Shown here piece after piece: positions 29,473 to 39,485 of a DNA stretch of 64,000 bases. The DNA is from Leishmania infantum JPCM5 (taxonomy: Eukaryota; Euglenozoa; Kinetoplastea; Trypanosomatida; Trypanosomatidae). The DNA is taken from the NCBI RefSeq assembly GCF_000002875.2, contig NC_009394.2, forward strand, positions 310,001-374,000. The letters are read 5' to 3'. A program made the position numbers and the translations under genes. The stretch's first letter is position 1, and every line of letters begins with the position of its first letter. The notes below the pieces were generated by a model, which was not told where the DNA came from, did no database searches, and saw nothing but the letters and a program-made list of their open reading frames with translations.

Positions 29473-29850
29473 TTACTGTCCACTGAAGATGTTGTACGTC
29501 TGGCGGTTGGCGTAGCCGGCGCCGGGACGAAGGCCGCGGCCAGTGCTGGCCGACACGGTCTGCTGCTGCGGTTGCGGAGGAGGAGGTTGGTGCTGCTTCT
29601 GCTGCGGTTGTTGGGTAGGCACCGCACGGTGATCCTCGGTGTTGTGGTCATACACATGGCCACCACCGTAGCAGCCTTCTGTCTGGTCCGTTTTCCATGA
29701 CAGCTCCGACTGGCCGAGTATCTCCTTCATCACGTTGCCGCTGCAGCCCTCGCGGTACAGGCGGCTCTGCCGCACGCACGGACGATCGCCAAGCATGTTG
29801 CCCTGGTTCTGCGTCAGGTTCGGGTCGCTTGTGTGATGGTGGCCGGACAT
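29473..29850 (-). CDS. Small conserved-looking protein of unknown function, Gln/Pro-rich
   Basis: The product is 125 residues from the ATG at 29850 (MSGHHHTSDPNLTQNQGN). The frame is open much further upstream, but that part is simple-sequence UTR translation, and composition becomes protein-like only from this Met. Residues 20-72 are mixed with several Cys, Gly and aromatic residues (RLYREGCSGNVMKEILG, EGCYGGGHVYDHN). Residues 79-98 are a Gln/Pro-rich linker. The end, GYANRQTYNIFSGQ, recalls the short NIFG-type tails of some microtubule-associated proteins; this is a weak resemblance only. No membrane segment or enzyme motif is seen. An ACACAG acceptor about 20 nt upstream (AG at 29870-29871) fits the chosen start. 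Confidence 0.7.
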   Translation of the reverse strand: MSGHHHTSDPNLTQNQGNMLGDRPCVRQSRLYREGCSGNVMKEILGQSELSWKTDQTEGCYGGGHVYDHNTEDHRAVPTQQPQQKQHQPPPPQPQQQTVSASTGRGLRPGAGYANRQTYNIFSGQ

Positions 29851-32800
29851 GATGCAGCTGTCGGTTATGCTGTGTGTATGGTGAAAAGACGGTGCTCTGC
29901 GTGTGTGCTGTGCAGCAGGGACGGCGGGCGAGAGTGAGAGAAGAGGCGGAGAAGCAAACACAAGAAAGTCCTGAAATAACGGAAGCGGAGCGCCACAGAA
30001 AGAGAGAGAGAGAGCTTGTGTGCCTGTGAGAGAGGCGTCTAAGCACGCACCACAACGACAGTGAGACTGAGGAAGTGGAGGAGGAAAAGAAAAACAAGAA
30101 AAGGAGGGAGCACACGACTGTCTATGTGCGTCTTGGTGCTTCTGTAGAGGTGGAGGAGGAGGAGTGGAGTGGGGTGGGGGTCGTGGTTCAAGGCGGAAGA
30201 AGACAAAAAAGCCAGCTGCTTTTATCCAGCACGTGACGCGTGCATGCATGCGTGCGTTACGGCATGAAGTGGTTGAGGGAGAGAAAAAAAAACGCCGAGG
30301 ATGAAACGAGAGAAGATGCAGCACAAGGAGGGAGGGCGAGGGTGGGTGAGTGAGGGCAATCCGGCATTTGCCATGTCCTGCGTCTGTGTGTTGTTGGCGC
30401 TGCGCGGGACAGCACCGCAACAGCGCCAGAAAAGGAGGGAGAAAGGGGTGTGCATGCGATCGGTGAATTCTTCTTTTTTTTTTGCAGGGGGCATGGGGGC
30501 AGTGGCACGCGGAGGGTGCCGGTGGTGAAGAAGCGTACTGAACGCAGAGCACGCGCTCTTCTCTCCCCTTCACCGCGATGGGCGTGTATGTGCACCGCCC
30601 CCCTCCCCTCGCTCTACCCTCCTCCATCACAAGGGCCGCATTCGCCAAATACCTCTGCGGAGTTCTCCCGTCTTTTCGTTTGGCTTATATATAATAATTT
30701 TTTTTTTCATGACTCCTCCTCCTCCTCCACTTCCGTGGCTTCCCCCCATCTCCTTTGGCCTGTCGTGCGAAGTTGTCCTCCTCGACCGACGCCTTGGGGC
30801 GGCACTCGTTGGCCATTCCTCTCTACCCCTTTTACTCACGGCAACCGCCAAGGCCGCCTCCTCTCACCACATACGCACGCGCACAACATGCCCCTAGAAA
30901 CTCCCCCATACCACACAGCCTACACACAGATGCACCACCACCTGCAAGTGGTTCATTGGCTCCTTTCCTTCGCCAGCGTGCGCCAGAGGAGCGACGGGGA
31001 GTCACATGGAGGCCATGGGCGAGTCCGCGTATTCGTGTCCATCGATCCGGCTTGTGGGAGGGGGGGGCGTCGGTGGTGTGCGTGTGTGATCGAGCCGCTT
31101 ACACCGAGAGGGCCATACACGTATATGCCTGTGCTTGTGTGTACTGGCGAGAGTGCGGAGCTGCACGTCCTTTCAGCTTCCTGTCTCGGCGGGATGGAGA
31201 CATGAAGGGGGCCCTCGCGTGGTGGACGGCAGACTTACTCTGGAAACACGAAGAGCGGGGATAGCGGGAGAGAAGGGGGAGGGGCCCATGAAGCCACGCT
31301 GACAGGTACAATGACGACATCGCTCGACACCCTCGACCTCGTCGCACCGTTTCGGCCTGAGAAATGCGTACGACGAGAATATTGATACACAAAAAAACCC
31401 AGCATATATATATATATACACACACACATCTATGTGTGTGTGCGTGTATACTCCACAGAGGCTGGCACACACCCACATGCTGGCGTAGGCGAAGACGGAA
31501 GCCAAAGGCCAAAGGCGAAAGCGAGAGAGTTGGTCGGCGGCCTTCCACGCCGCTGGGCGCACGCCTTCACCTTCCTACGAGACGGATGTTCTCTGTGCGT
31601 GCGTTGCATGCAACCGGTGTGGGGGACATGTTCACGAACACGTAGCTACGCCCACTCACATACGAGGCACCCAAGAAGAGATGAAGATCTGAAGCGGGAT
31701 AAGAGATGGATGGGGGGGGGGCAGGTGGATGGAGCGGGAGGGAAGGAGAGATGGAGAGAGAGGGAGGGAGGAGGGCACGTTTCGATGTGAGGGAGGAAGA
31801 GAGAAGGGTCTGTGTGTAACACGAAGAGAGCGGAAAGCGAGAGGGAACGACGGAAACAGCACGAAAAGAAACGAAAAAAAAAAGGAACGAAGACGAGAGG
31901 AGCGACCGCTGATAAGAGAAAACCAGCACGACAGAAAAACGAACAAAAAACAAGAGGGCCAGGAAGAGGCCCGCACGCTCAATGCTGAAGAAGGTGCCGC
32001 TGCCGCCTTTTCGAACGCTCGCCCTCCCTCCAAACGCCGCACCGCGGCACACGTTAGCCACATGAAAGACAGCAAACAACAAGAAAAGAAATGGTGACAC
32101 TGTCGTCGGCTCAACCGACTCGTGCTAGACGGAAAGGCGACAAGGGGAGTGGCGGTGTATGAGGAGAGTGGGGAGACACCCAAACATACACGCACACGCA
32201 CACACACGCACAGAGCGACAGAGATCTATTGGAGAAGGTGAGCAATTACAGAGACCTTGATACCACCCGAGCATATCGACAGGAGCGTTGGGGAGCTGCA
32301 CGAGTAGACACCGGCACACGACCACACAAAGGCACGGCGACGGAGACCAGAATGAACAACAACAACAAAAAAAACGGAGCACCATCGTTGAAGAGGATGG
32401 GGGTGTAGGGAGAGGACGAGGAAGGTGAGAGGGAGGGCACGTGGGGTGGGGGCCACAACGGCGTGTGCGTGTGTGTGTGTGTATGTACGTGAGGACCAAA
32501 CACAACGCATGTGGCGGCACAAGAAGCGGGGCGGGTTAAGATGAGGTGCGGGGCCAAAAATGAGAGAAAAGCGCATCAAGTCAGACACAATACAGGAAAG
32601 GAACGACGAAAAGGGCAATGGGGGGAGTTACGCTACTAAGAGCGGGGGCACTCATGGATAACACAGGTTAATACAAACAACGCACATACACGCGCGCACA
32701 GAGATTGAGAAAGCGCCTAAGCGGCGCCAACAAAATAGGAGGAATAAAACCAGAAAGGGAGGCGGAGGGTGGACGTTTCTGTGCATGTGCGCCCCGCCGG

Positions 32801-32926
32801 CCCTCTCTCTCACTGCAGAGAGGAACGGGAGGGAGGAAGGAAAAAAAAAGGGGCGGATGCGGGTGTGGGGGTAGTGGGATACCGAGAGAGAGAGAGAGAG
32901 AGAGACTGGCCCGCCCACATGACGTC
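29851..32926. other. Long intergenic region, probably a long 3' UTR
   Basis: About 3.1 kb, the longest gene-free stretch here. Frames are short and simple in composition. It has T/A homopolymer runs (30470-30485, 30695-30710), TA/CA/TG arrays with a hairpin at 31411-31450, long purine runs (31720-31900), a TG run near 32465-32482 and GA repeats at 32880-32905. I see no gene. It should be mostly the 3' UTR of the 1991-residue gene. Confidence 0.65.
31411..31450. repeat. CA/TG inverted repeat with tetraloop (hairpin)
   Basis: ACACACACACA (31418-31428) is separated by TCTA from TGTGTGTGTG (31433-31442), giving a perfect 10-bp stem. Further pairing, with some mismatches and wobble pairs, extends through the flanking TA-rich bases. 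Confidence 0.8.
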
Positions 32927-35900
32927 TTACAAGCGCAGACCGAATATCCAGCTTTCGATGGCTTGCTTCTTTGTCTTGACAGTGTCCAGCGCCACACGCA
33001 TCCGCTCCGCCTCCACCATGGACGCCATCGCGAGTGCTTTGCTGTCCCGGTGCTCGCGCTTACTTGGCGGCTGTCGCTCGGGTGCGGCGGCGCCGCTCGT
33101 CTTCAGCTTCGTGGCCTCGCTGCTGCTTGTTGCCGCTGTCGTCTTCGCACGAGCGCCAACGGTGGTGTCGTTCGGCTGCTGACTCATTGTGTTCGAGCGG
33201 CCTTTGCCCGCCTTGCTGGTGCGCGTCAGAGGAGGCGGCGGTGGAGTCGCGCCGCCTTGCTCCGGTATCCGTGGCGACCAGAAGCTCATAGCCAAGTGCG
33301 CCTGCACCGCCGCGTCTCCGGCGTGCTCTTCAGACCCGATCGAGTAGCTGCTGCTGCCACTTGGGTTGACGCCGTTGCTGGAGCCCTCGCTAACGGTATA
33401 TGCGGCCTTTGCCGCCGCCGCCGCCGCCGCCGCCGCGTTGGTGGTGGTGGGCTTCAGCGACAACGTGGCGAAGGGCTCCTTGTGCGGCTGCGCGTGCGGC
33501 CGCAAAATGTTCGGAGACGTCACAACGTGAGCCTCGTAGTAGTAGCCCGCCGCCGCCGCCGCCGGGGTCATCTTTGCGCGGCAGCGGCGCACAAGCGCCT
33601 CCAGGCCACGGCGGTTCTCCTCCGCCTCGCGCCGCTTCTGCTCATGGATGACGAGCTCCGTCTGGTACGCCGCTGCCAGATAAGCGAGGCCCTGTCGGTG
33701 CTGCTGCGCGGCCTGAGCACCGGTGGGCATCATCGGGCTGGAGCACAGCAGGCAACGACTACCGTAGCCCTTGAACGCCTGACTGAAGTAGCCACCACAC
33801 GGCGGGCCGGCGTCGCTGTAGTCGGACATGCTCGACGTGCGACTATGCGCCCGCGGCGCCCCGGCGGGCGATGGAAGCGACTCCGACCCGCCCTCGAAGC
33901 GAAACTGCAGTGGATTGCCCATTCCAACCGTCTCTGCGGCGGCGGCCTCGCGCTCCAGCTGCTTGCGCTGCATCTTCTGCTTCTTCTTTTCCATACGCTT
34001 CTGCAGCTTCGACACGATCCACTCCGCAATGAACGGCCGCTTGCCGCTCCCCGGCGCGTTCAGGCTGTTGCTGAAATCGAACGACGTACCCGTGAGCGAG
34101 TCGTGCAGATCTGTGGCGCCCTCGCCGACGCCCCCAACCGACGCACTGTCCATGGCGCGGCAGGTCACGCAGACAAGATCCTCTGAGTTGCGCGGCGCCG
34201 CAATGTCGGTCGACACCACCTTTCCGCCGTCTGCAAACACACCGAGCGTTTGGCGGCTGCTCGTGGCTACGCTGCTGTTCGGTGCACCGAGGCCTGCAGC
34301 GGTTGCTGAGCCAGTCACAAAGGAGTCCACAGCGTGGGCCGCCCTTGCGCCCGCCACTGTTTCGGCCTGGCCACTGCCAAGCGCATCTTGAATCCTCCGA
34401 TTATTGCTGTCGGCGATTGTGGAGAGTCGGTTCGAGTCTCGCGCGTGCGTGGACGCTGCTGCTTCAGTCGCTGTGGCGGCGGCCTGCTCCACTGTGCGCA
34501 GCATCACCTCACCCGCCTCTAAGGGAGAGGACGGCATCCAGTCCTGCCAGCGGAGCCCGTCGAGACCGGCCCCGAAGGCGCAGGATGAGGTTGTGGTGAT
34601 GCTGAGCATCTCGAGCGCCTCCTCGTCGCGGTGGTACGGGTCATCGCAGCAGAGAGGGATGTGAAATAGGAAGCGCGGCGTGCCGAAGGTGGTTTCCTCA
34701 TGCTCGTCCCCCATTTCGTCGCTCTCTTCCTGCTCCTCGTCCCAGCGCGCCTTCGCGTTGCGCCCATAACCCGCTGCGCTCGCGGATGCGGCGTCGTGCG
34801 AGAATTTGGCGCGACAGTCGGCCAGCGACACCACGCAGAGCGGGCTGCCAGACGGCGGTGGCGACGGTGACGGCGACGACTGGCGCGCAGTCGAGCGGTG
34901 GAGCGAGGTGGTCAAGGACGTGCCTGGCATGGCACTTGCCGAGCTGCACCGCTCATGGCTCAGGTAATAGCTGCATTCTTCTGCTTCGGCGATGGCGCCG
35001 CTGCGGACTGCGGCGCGGTGGGCGTCGAAGGCGAGTCGGCCAGCCATTCCAGGGCACCGCGTCCCCGGCAGCGGCGGCGGGAACCGGCGGCGGCGGCGCT
35101 GGCGCTCCGGCCGCTGGTACTTGCAGAACACCTGTGGTGCCGCGACGGTTGGGGTCGCCATGGAGGTGGCCAAGGACGGTGAGCGAGGCAGGCCCGACGG
35201 GGTGCGCCGTGCACCCTGTGGAAGGGCGCCGCCCATGTTGCCGAACGAGGGCGTGTGTAGGTGCGGGTGGCTGAGGAGGGGCGTCGACGCGAGAGAGCAG
35301 CTCGACAACCGCTGGTGCGAGGGCACCAAACCGGAAGAGTTGCGCTGCTGCGTCCAGCAGAGCGGTGTTGCCGGCTCCGAGAATGTGAAGTTGTTGCTGT
35401 TGCCGAGGTAGCCCGCGTGCGGCCCCGTGGAGGTGCTGTGCCCCAAAACTGTCGACATAGCTGGCGTGGCTGTGACTGTGGCGAAGCTGTTGTTCTCGAG
35501 CCACGCCGTGCTCTCGCTGGCGGCGTAGAGGCGTGTCTCCGTGTACACCGGATGCCAGAGTGACGGCGCCTGCAGATCCCTCTCGCTGTCACGCCGCGTG
35601 TGCGGCGCCATCGGGCACGGCATGGGTTGCAGAGACGAGGCCAAGTATTGCTGTGTCAGCTGCACGGAGGAGGCGTTGCTGCAGTCGGCTCCACCCTCGC
35701 CAGTCGCGAAAAGATGCAGAGAGGACTCGGCACTGAGCTGGTTGGTGGCTGCCACATCTGTGTGGGAGTGCTGCTGCGGCAACTTCAACAATTCGCCAGT
35801 GCGGCCGATTTCTGCCAAATTGGTGAACGAAAAGTGCGACGACTGCCGCTGTGCGTGCACGGAGGTGCGATGGCACGGTGTGCCGTCCGTGTCCCTGCTG

Positions 35901-38900
35901 CCTACACCGCCGGAGCTGCCGGGCTCGTCGACCGCACCTTCGCCTGTGCGTGCGCGGTGTTGGGCGGAGGTCGCCCGTTTCCCTGCCAGGGGTTGCACGC
36001 CACCAGGTGCGACGCCCAGAGGCACCGGGGCTCGAGGGGGCGACGGCGCAGAGATGATGCTCGACTGCTGCAGCTTCCGGTGCCGAGGTTGGGAGTCGCT
36101 GCACGGCGGGTTGGAGGCCGCCGTGCCCGCCGCCACAGAAGTCGATGAATTCTCGCGCGGAAAATGACGCAAAGGGCCTGAGTCACACTCCGCAGCGACA
36201 GGGGCGGAGTCGCCGACGGGCGCAGGGCTCGAGCGTTCTTGTTGCTGCTGCCGGCGCAGAAGAAATGAGCGATGCCGCTGCACCATCACCGTCTTCACGT
36301 TGAGCAGCGGGGGCGTGTCCTTACCTCCTCCGGCATTGGCGGCAGCAGCCCCTTTGATCGTCGCGCTCCGCATCACCATCTTTGGCCCAGCCGCCGCGGA
36401 GGCGTAGAGGGGTGTCGACGGCACAGACGGCATCGGGGACTGCAGGGCGGAGAAGGCACTGTTTACTAGCGTGGGGCTGTCTAAGTTGATCCACGCCTTC
36501 CCGCTCGGCCTGGGATCAGAGAAGCTTGGACCGCTTGTGCTCAGGGGGTAAGGGCGCTGAATGTCGGCCACATCGCGGGGACCGCTGCCTTTCTGCTGCT
36601 GCTGCTGCTGCTGCGGCACATGCGGGGACAACGTGGCGCAGGAGAGAGCGGACGTCATGGACTGCGAGGCAGACGGGTTTGCCGGGGCCAGGCTGGACGG
36701 CTGATACGGACTCGACCCTCGATCTGTGCTGTGGTTGAGACTGTGGTGATGTGTAGACCACGTGCGCGCAGTGCTGCACGTGTTGGCAGTCACGTATGTG
36801 ACGCGGAGGCGATTCGGTCCGCTGGCGGAGGCAACGCCAGCCGATGAGCCGCGAAGGCTGTGGGAGCCGACTGGGCCCATCGCGCCGAGAGGTCTGCTCG
36901 AGTTCCCTGCCACGCCAACTTGGCGCGAGTAATAGTAGGAGTCGTAAGCCGCGGCCTCGTCGGCGTAGTCCTGCAGAGGAGTGCGAACGATGAAAAGCGA
37001 GTTTGGCCGGCGGACAACGCTGTGAAGGGTGGCAGAGAAATTATCTGCGCTGGATGGCGTTGGCATCTCCGAGCCAGAGATACTGAGCGCCAACGTCCGC
37101 GCCGCCGTGTTGGTGCTCTGCGAAAGAATCGTGGTGCCCTTCAGCGGTGGGTACCGGGCGAAGGGGCGGACTGGAAGTGCGCCGCTGCTGCTGTCGTTGA
37201 TGGAGGCGTTGCTGGCAACAACGTGCGAGGCAACCTCCTCGTCCTCGCCCTGGCCGTGCATGCGTGCGTGTGAGCGCGCATCGGCACGGCCGCCGGTAGA
37301 GGAGAGGGAAGCGCGTCTTCCTGTAGCTGCCGTGGCGTTGGTGGTGTGACCGGCTTCTCTATCACTGGGGCACAGTTTCTGCTGCTTCTGCAGCGGTGCG
37401 TCAGCGCGTGGAGTGCTGTCGGACAAGAAGGCGCTAGCCACAGTACTGGGCTGGCGTGGGGCGGAACGACCCACTGTCGTGGCAGCGTCCGAGAAGTTCA
37501 CCGATCTTGGCACCAGTGGCGGCGCGAAGCCCTGATGCGGCACCTTTTCCTGGGCTGTGCTGTAGCGCTTTTCTTCATACACGGCCGCTTCCACCGCGAC
37601 TTCTCGGACATCCAAGCTCGGCGACGGCCTTGCGTGGCGCATTAACTGTTGCAGGTACATCGCGTTCTCTGGCTGCGCGAGGGCTGGGTACTGCGCAAAG
37701 AAGCGACGCCGTCGCTGCCGTGCACCGCTCCAACGAATCGTCACGTGCACAGGTCGATGCCCGTTTCGACCGGCCGCCTGCCTTCCTCGGTACGGCGGAC
37801 TGTGCGGAAGGCGAATATTCAGCGGATCGCGGATGTAGCCTGCTTTCTCGCTGCCGTTGTCACTGTCGGCGGCGTTGCTGCCGATGGTGCTGATAGAGTT
37901 TCCAGTGGTTTTCTTTTTCTTCGTCGCGGCTGGCCCGCTGCTAGGACCGCCTGTGGCCGTTGCCGCGGCGCTGCTGCGCACCGTCTTTAGTTTCGTGTCG
38001 TTCGCGTCGACATGCACCGACTTGGCTTTATTCTTGTTCCTCTTCGATGTGGCGGGTGCGGCGGAGGCAGAGTCGTCGACGACACTCGTGGGCGCTTCGT
38101 CGGGCTCTTTCTTTGGTGTGCCCACTGCCGCCTTCTTGACAGTGGCTGCTGCTGCTGCTGCGCGGGCGTGTGGAAGCGATGCGCTCTTTGCCGCCGCGCT
38201 CGCCAAGGGACTGGGAGAGGGGTGATCGGCGGCTACGGCCTTGACCCGGCCGCTGACCAGCGCGGAGGAGCTCGCTGCGGGGGCGCTGGTACTCTTGCTG
38301 TTGTTGACCGCTGCTGTGGTTGCGCCTGCTGCGTGCGTCAACAACGTTGCCCGCTTCGCCTTCGCTTCTACTGCTGCTGCCGGCTTTGCTGTGACGACCA
38401 ACGAGCTGCTGAGCTTGCTGGCTCGCGTAAGCGACGAAGCACTGGAGGTGGTTAGTCTAGCGCCAACAACGCGAGCTGCCGAGCTTGTCGAATTCAAGCT
38501 GGCGCTGTTACTGCTGATTCGCCGCTTCGCTTTCGCTTGCGATGCGCCCGTTCTCGTCTGCTGATGCTGCTGCTCCGGCAGAGCCGCCTCGCCACAACGG
38601 CTTCGACAGCCGGCCTTCACGGGTTCCCTGCGCTTGCGCTTCAGGCGCAGGCTGAAGGTCTCATACGGATTGAACGCCCCACTACCACCGCCGCCGCTCT
38701 TCTTACTTTCATCTTGGCCGGCGACCGCCGCCGCAGGCGGGGAGGCCCCAGTCGCTTGGCACCGGGGTTGCTCTTCAGCCTCATCGATATCATGGGGTGT
38801 CTTGTGGTAGTGCGGGGCCGGCCAATGGCGGCGCAGCTCGGCACGGCAGCTGGGGTGCAGGCTGATGTGCCACGCCAGGTCCGACAAGAATGCTCGGTTC

Positions 38901-38902
38901 AT
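32927..38902 (-). CDS. Giant low-complexity protein of unknown function with two CxxC pairs
   Basis: The product is 1991 residues from the ATG at 38902 (MNRAFLSDLAWHISLHP). Most of it is Ser/Ala/Pro/Thr-rich and likely disordered, with Gln runs and a long Ala run near residue 1830 encoded by about nine repeated GCC-type codons. Ordered-looking pieces are the first 40 residues; a basic segment near 385-430 (TIRWSGARQRRRRFF, ENAMYLQQLMRHA); a basic helical segment near 1620-1660 (FIAEWIVSKLQKRMEKKKQK); a helix near 1725-1775; and the C-terminal 35 residues (MVEAERMRVALDTVKTKKQA). Two CxxC motifs (VCVTC near 1576, RCLLC near 1717) could bind zinc. No catalytic domain is recognised. Similar long disordered proteins in trypanosomatids are often cytoskeletal or RNA-associated, but I have no evidence for either. 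Confidence 0.85.
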   Translation of the reverse strand: MNRAFLSDLAWHISLHPSCRAELRRHWPAPHYHKTPHDIDEAEEQPRCQATGASPPAAAVAGQDESKKSGGGGSGAFNPYETFSLRLKRKRREPVKAGCRSRCGEAALPEQQHQQTRTGASQAKAKRRISSNSASLNSTSSAARVVGARLTTSSASSLTRASKLSSSLVVTAKPAAAVEAKAKRATLLTHAAGATTAAVNNSKSTSAPAASSSALVSGRVKAVAADHPSPSPLASAAAKSASLPHARAAAAAATVKKAAVGTPKKEPDEAPTSVVDDSASAAPATSKRNKNKAKSVHVDANDTKLKTVRSSAAATATGGPSSGPAATKKKKTTGNSISTIGSNAADSDNGSEKAGYIRDPLNIRLPHSPPYRGRQAAGRNGHRPVHVTIRWSGARQRRRRFFAQYPALAQPENAMYLQQLMRHARPSPSLDVREVAVEAAVYEEKRYSTAQEKVPHQGFAPPLVPRSVNFSDAATTVGRSAPRQPSTVASAFLSDSTPRADAPLQKQQKLCPSDREAGHTTNATAATGRRASLSSTGGRADARSHARMHGQGEDEEVASHVVASNASINDSSSGALPVRPFARYPPLKGTTILSQSTNTAARTLALSISGSEMPTPSSADNFSATLHSVVRRPNSLFIVRTPLQDYADEAAAYDSYYYSRQVGVAGNSSRPLGAMGPVGSHSLRGSSAGVASASGPNRLRVTYVTANTCSTARTWSTHHHSLNHSTDRGSSPYQPSSLAPANPSASQSMTSALSCATLSPHVPQQQQQQQKGSGPRDVADIQRPYPLSTSGPSFSDPRPSGKAWINLDSPTLVNSAFSALQSPMPSVPSTPLYASAAAGPKMVMRSATIKGAAAANAGGGKDTPPLLNVKTVMVQRHRSFLLRRQQQQERSSPAPVGDSAPVAAECDSGPLRHFPRENSSTSVAAGTAASNPPCSDSQPRHRKLQQSSIISAPSPPRAPVPLGVAPGGVQPLAGKRATSAQHRARTGEGAVDEPGSSGGVGSRDTDGTPCHRTSVHAQRQSSHFSFTNLAEIGRTGELLKLPQQHSHTDVAATNQLSAESSLHLFATGEGGADCSNASSVQLTQQYLASSLQPMPCPMAPHTRRDSERDLQAPSLWHPVYTETRLYAASESTAWLENNSFATVTATPAMSTVLGHSTSTGPHAGYLGNSNNFTFSEPATPLCWTQQRNSSGLVPSHQRLSSCSLASTPLLSHPHLHTPSFGNMGGALPQGARRTPSGLPRSPSLATSMATPTVAAPQVFCKYQRPERQRRRRRFPPPLPGTRCPGMAGRLAFDAHRAAVRSGAIAEAEECSYYLSHERCSSASAMPGTSLTTSLHRSTARQSSPSPSPPPSGSPLCVVSLADCRAKFSHDAASASAAGYGRNAKARWDEEQEESDEMGDEHEETTFGTPRFLFHIPLCCDDPYHRDEEALEMLSITTTSSCAFGAGLDGLRWQDWMPSSPLEAGEVMLRTVEQAAATATEAAASTHARDSNRLSTIADSNNRRIQDALGSGQAETVAGARAAHAVDSFVTGSATAAGLGAPNSSVATSSRQTLGVFADGGKVVSTDIAAPRNSEDLVCVTCRAMDSASVGGVGEGATDLHDSLTGTSFDFSNSLNAPGSGKRPFIAEWIVSKLQKRMEKKKQKMQRKQLEREAAAAETVGMGNPLQFRFEGGSESLPSPAGAPRAHSRTSSMSDYSDAGPPCGGYFSQAFKGYGSRCLLCSSPMMPTGAQAAQQHRQGLAYLAAAYQTELVIHEQKRREAEENRRGLEALVRRCRAKMTPAAAAAGYYYEAHVVTSPNILRPHAQPHKEPFATLSLKPTTTNAAAAAAAAAKAAYTVSEGSSNGVNPSGSSSYSIGSEEHAGDAAVQAHLAMSFWSPRIPEQGGATPPPPPLTRTSKAGKGRSNTMSQQPNDTTVGARAKTTAATSSSEATKLKTSGAAAPERQPPSKREHRDSKALAMASMVEAERMRVALDTVKTKKQAIESWIFGLRL
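33409..33438. repeat. GCC trinucleotide repeat (poly-Ala coding)
   Basis: About ten GCC/CCG units inside the 1991-residue gene encode a run of Ala. Length variation between strains would be expected. Confidence 0.9.
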
Positions 38903-38993
38903 CACCCTTGTCCGTCTCTTGTTTTGCGTGTGTTTGCTTTGTGGCGGCTGGTTGATGTTGTTCGCCCTCTGGACCGACAGCAGGTGCTCTACG

Positions 38994-39058
38994 CTGCGTC
39001 GGCGATGTGCGCACCAGAGGAGGAGGAGCAGGAGGGGGTGGGGGCGGAAAGAGAGAGC
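38994..39058 (-). promoter_or_regulatory. Candidate spliced-leader acceptor for the giant gene
   Basis: A long pyrimidine-rich minus-strand tract (39017-39058) is followed by CGACGCAG with AG at 38994-38995, about 90 nt before the start codon. Confidence 0.45.
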
Positions 39059-39413
39059 CGCTCCAACACAAGCGTCGTACGGCCCTGCGCCTGAGAAAGA
39101 GGTGGCTGGTAGGTGTGTGTGCGTGTGCGAGGTGGCGGAGCGCCCACTCTAATAACCACGAAAGAAAAAAACAAACGAATCAAAGACAACGCTCGAGATC
39201 GGCGTCGAGAGAGAAGGGGTGGCGAGAGACGCAAAAAGGCAGCCGCGACACCGAAGAACAACAACAGACGTCCACCCGCGCTCGCCGATGATCGCCGGCC
39301 TAAAGCGGTGCGGCGTTGGCCGTGTTGTGTGGCCTTTGTGGATGTGTGCGGGGGAGGGGGGCAGTGAGAGAGGAGGAGGAGGAGGCCTGTGGGTGGAGAT
39401 GGGAGGAAAGGCT

Positions 39414-39485
39414 TGTGTGTGTGTGTGTATGTGTGAGAAGGGTCACAAGGACAACATGCACACACACACACACACACACACACAC
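39414..39485. repeat. Inverted TG / CA dinucleotide arrays
   Basis: A (TG)n array at 39414-39436, with one TAT interruption, and a (CA)n array at 39459-39485 are complementary and 22 bases apart. They could form a stem of about 20 bp in DNA or RNA. Confidence 0.85.

Noticed and set aside
29851..30648. N-terminal extension of the 125-residue gene (266 more codons)
   Set aside because: Composition is translated simple sequence (Pro/His/Ser runs) and an acceptor AG at 29870 lies between it and the chosen ATG.
32705..34186. Plus-strand open frame of 493 codons
   Set aside because: Antisense to the 1991-residue gene; Arg/Leu-rich composition is typical of a shadow frame in GC-rich DNA, and no plus-strand gene or splice signal supports it.
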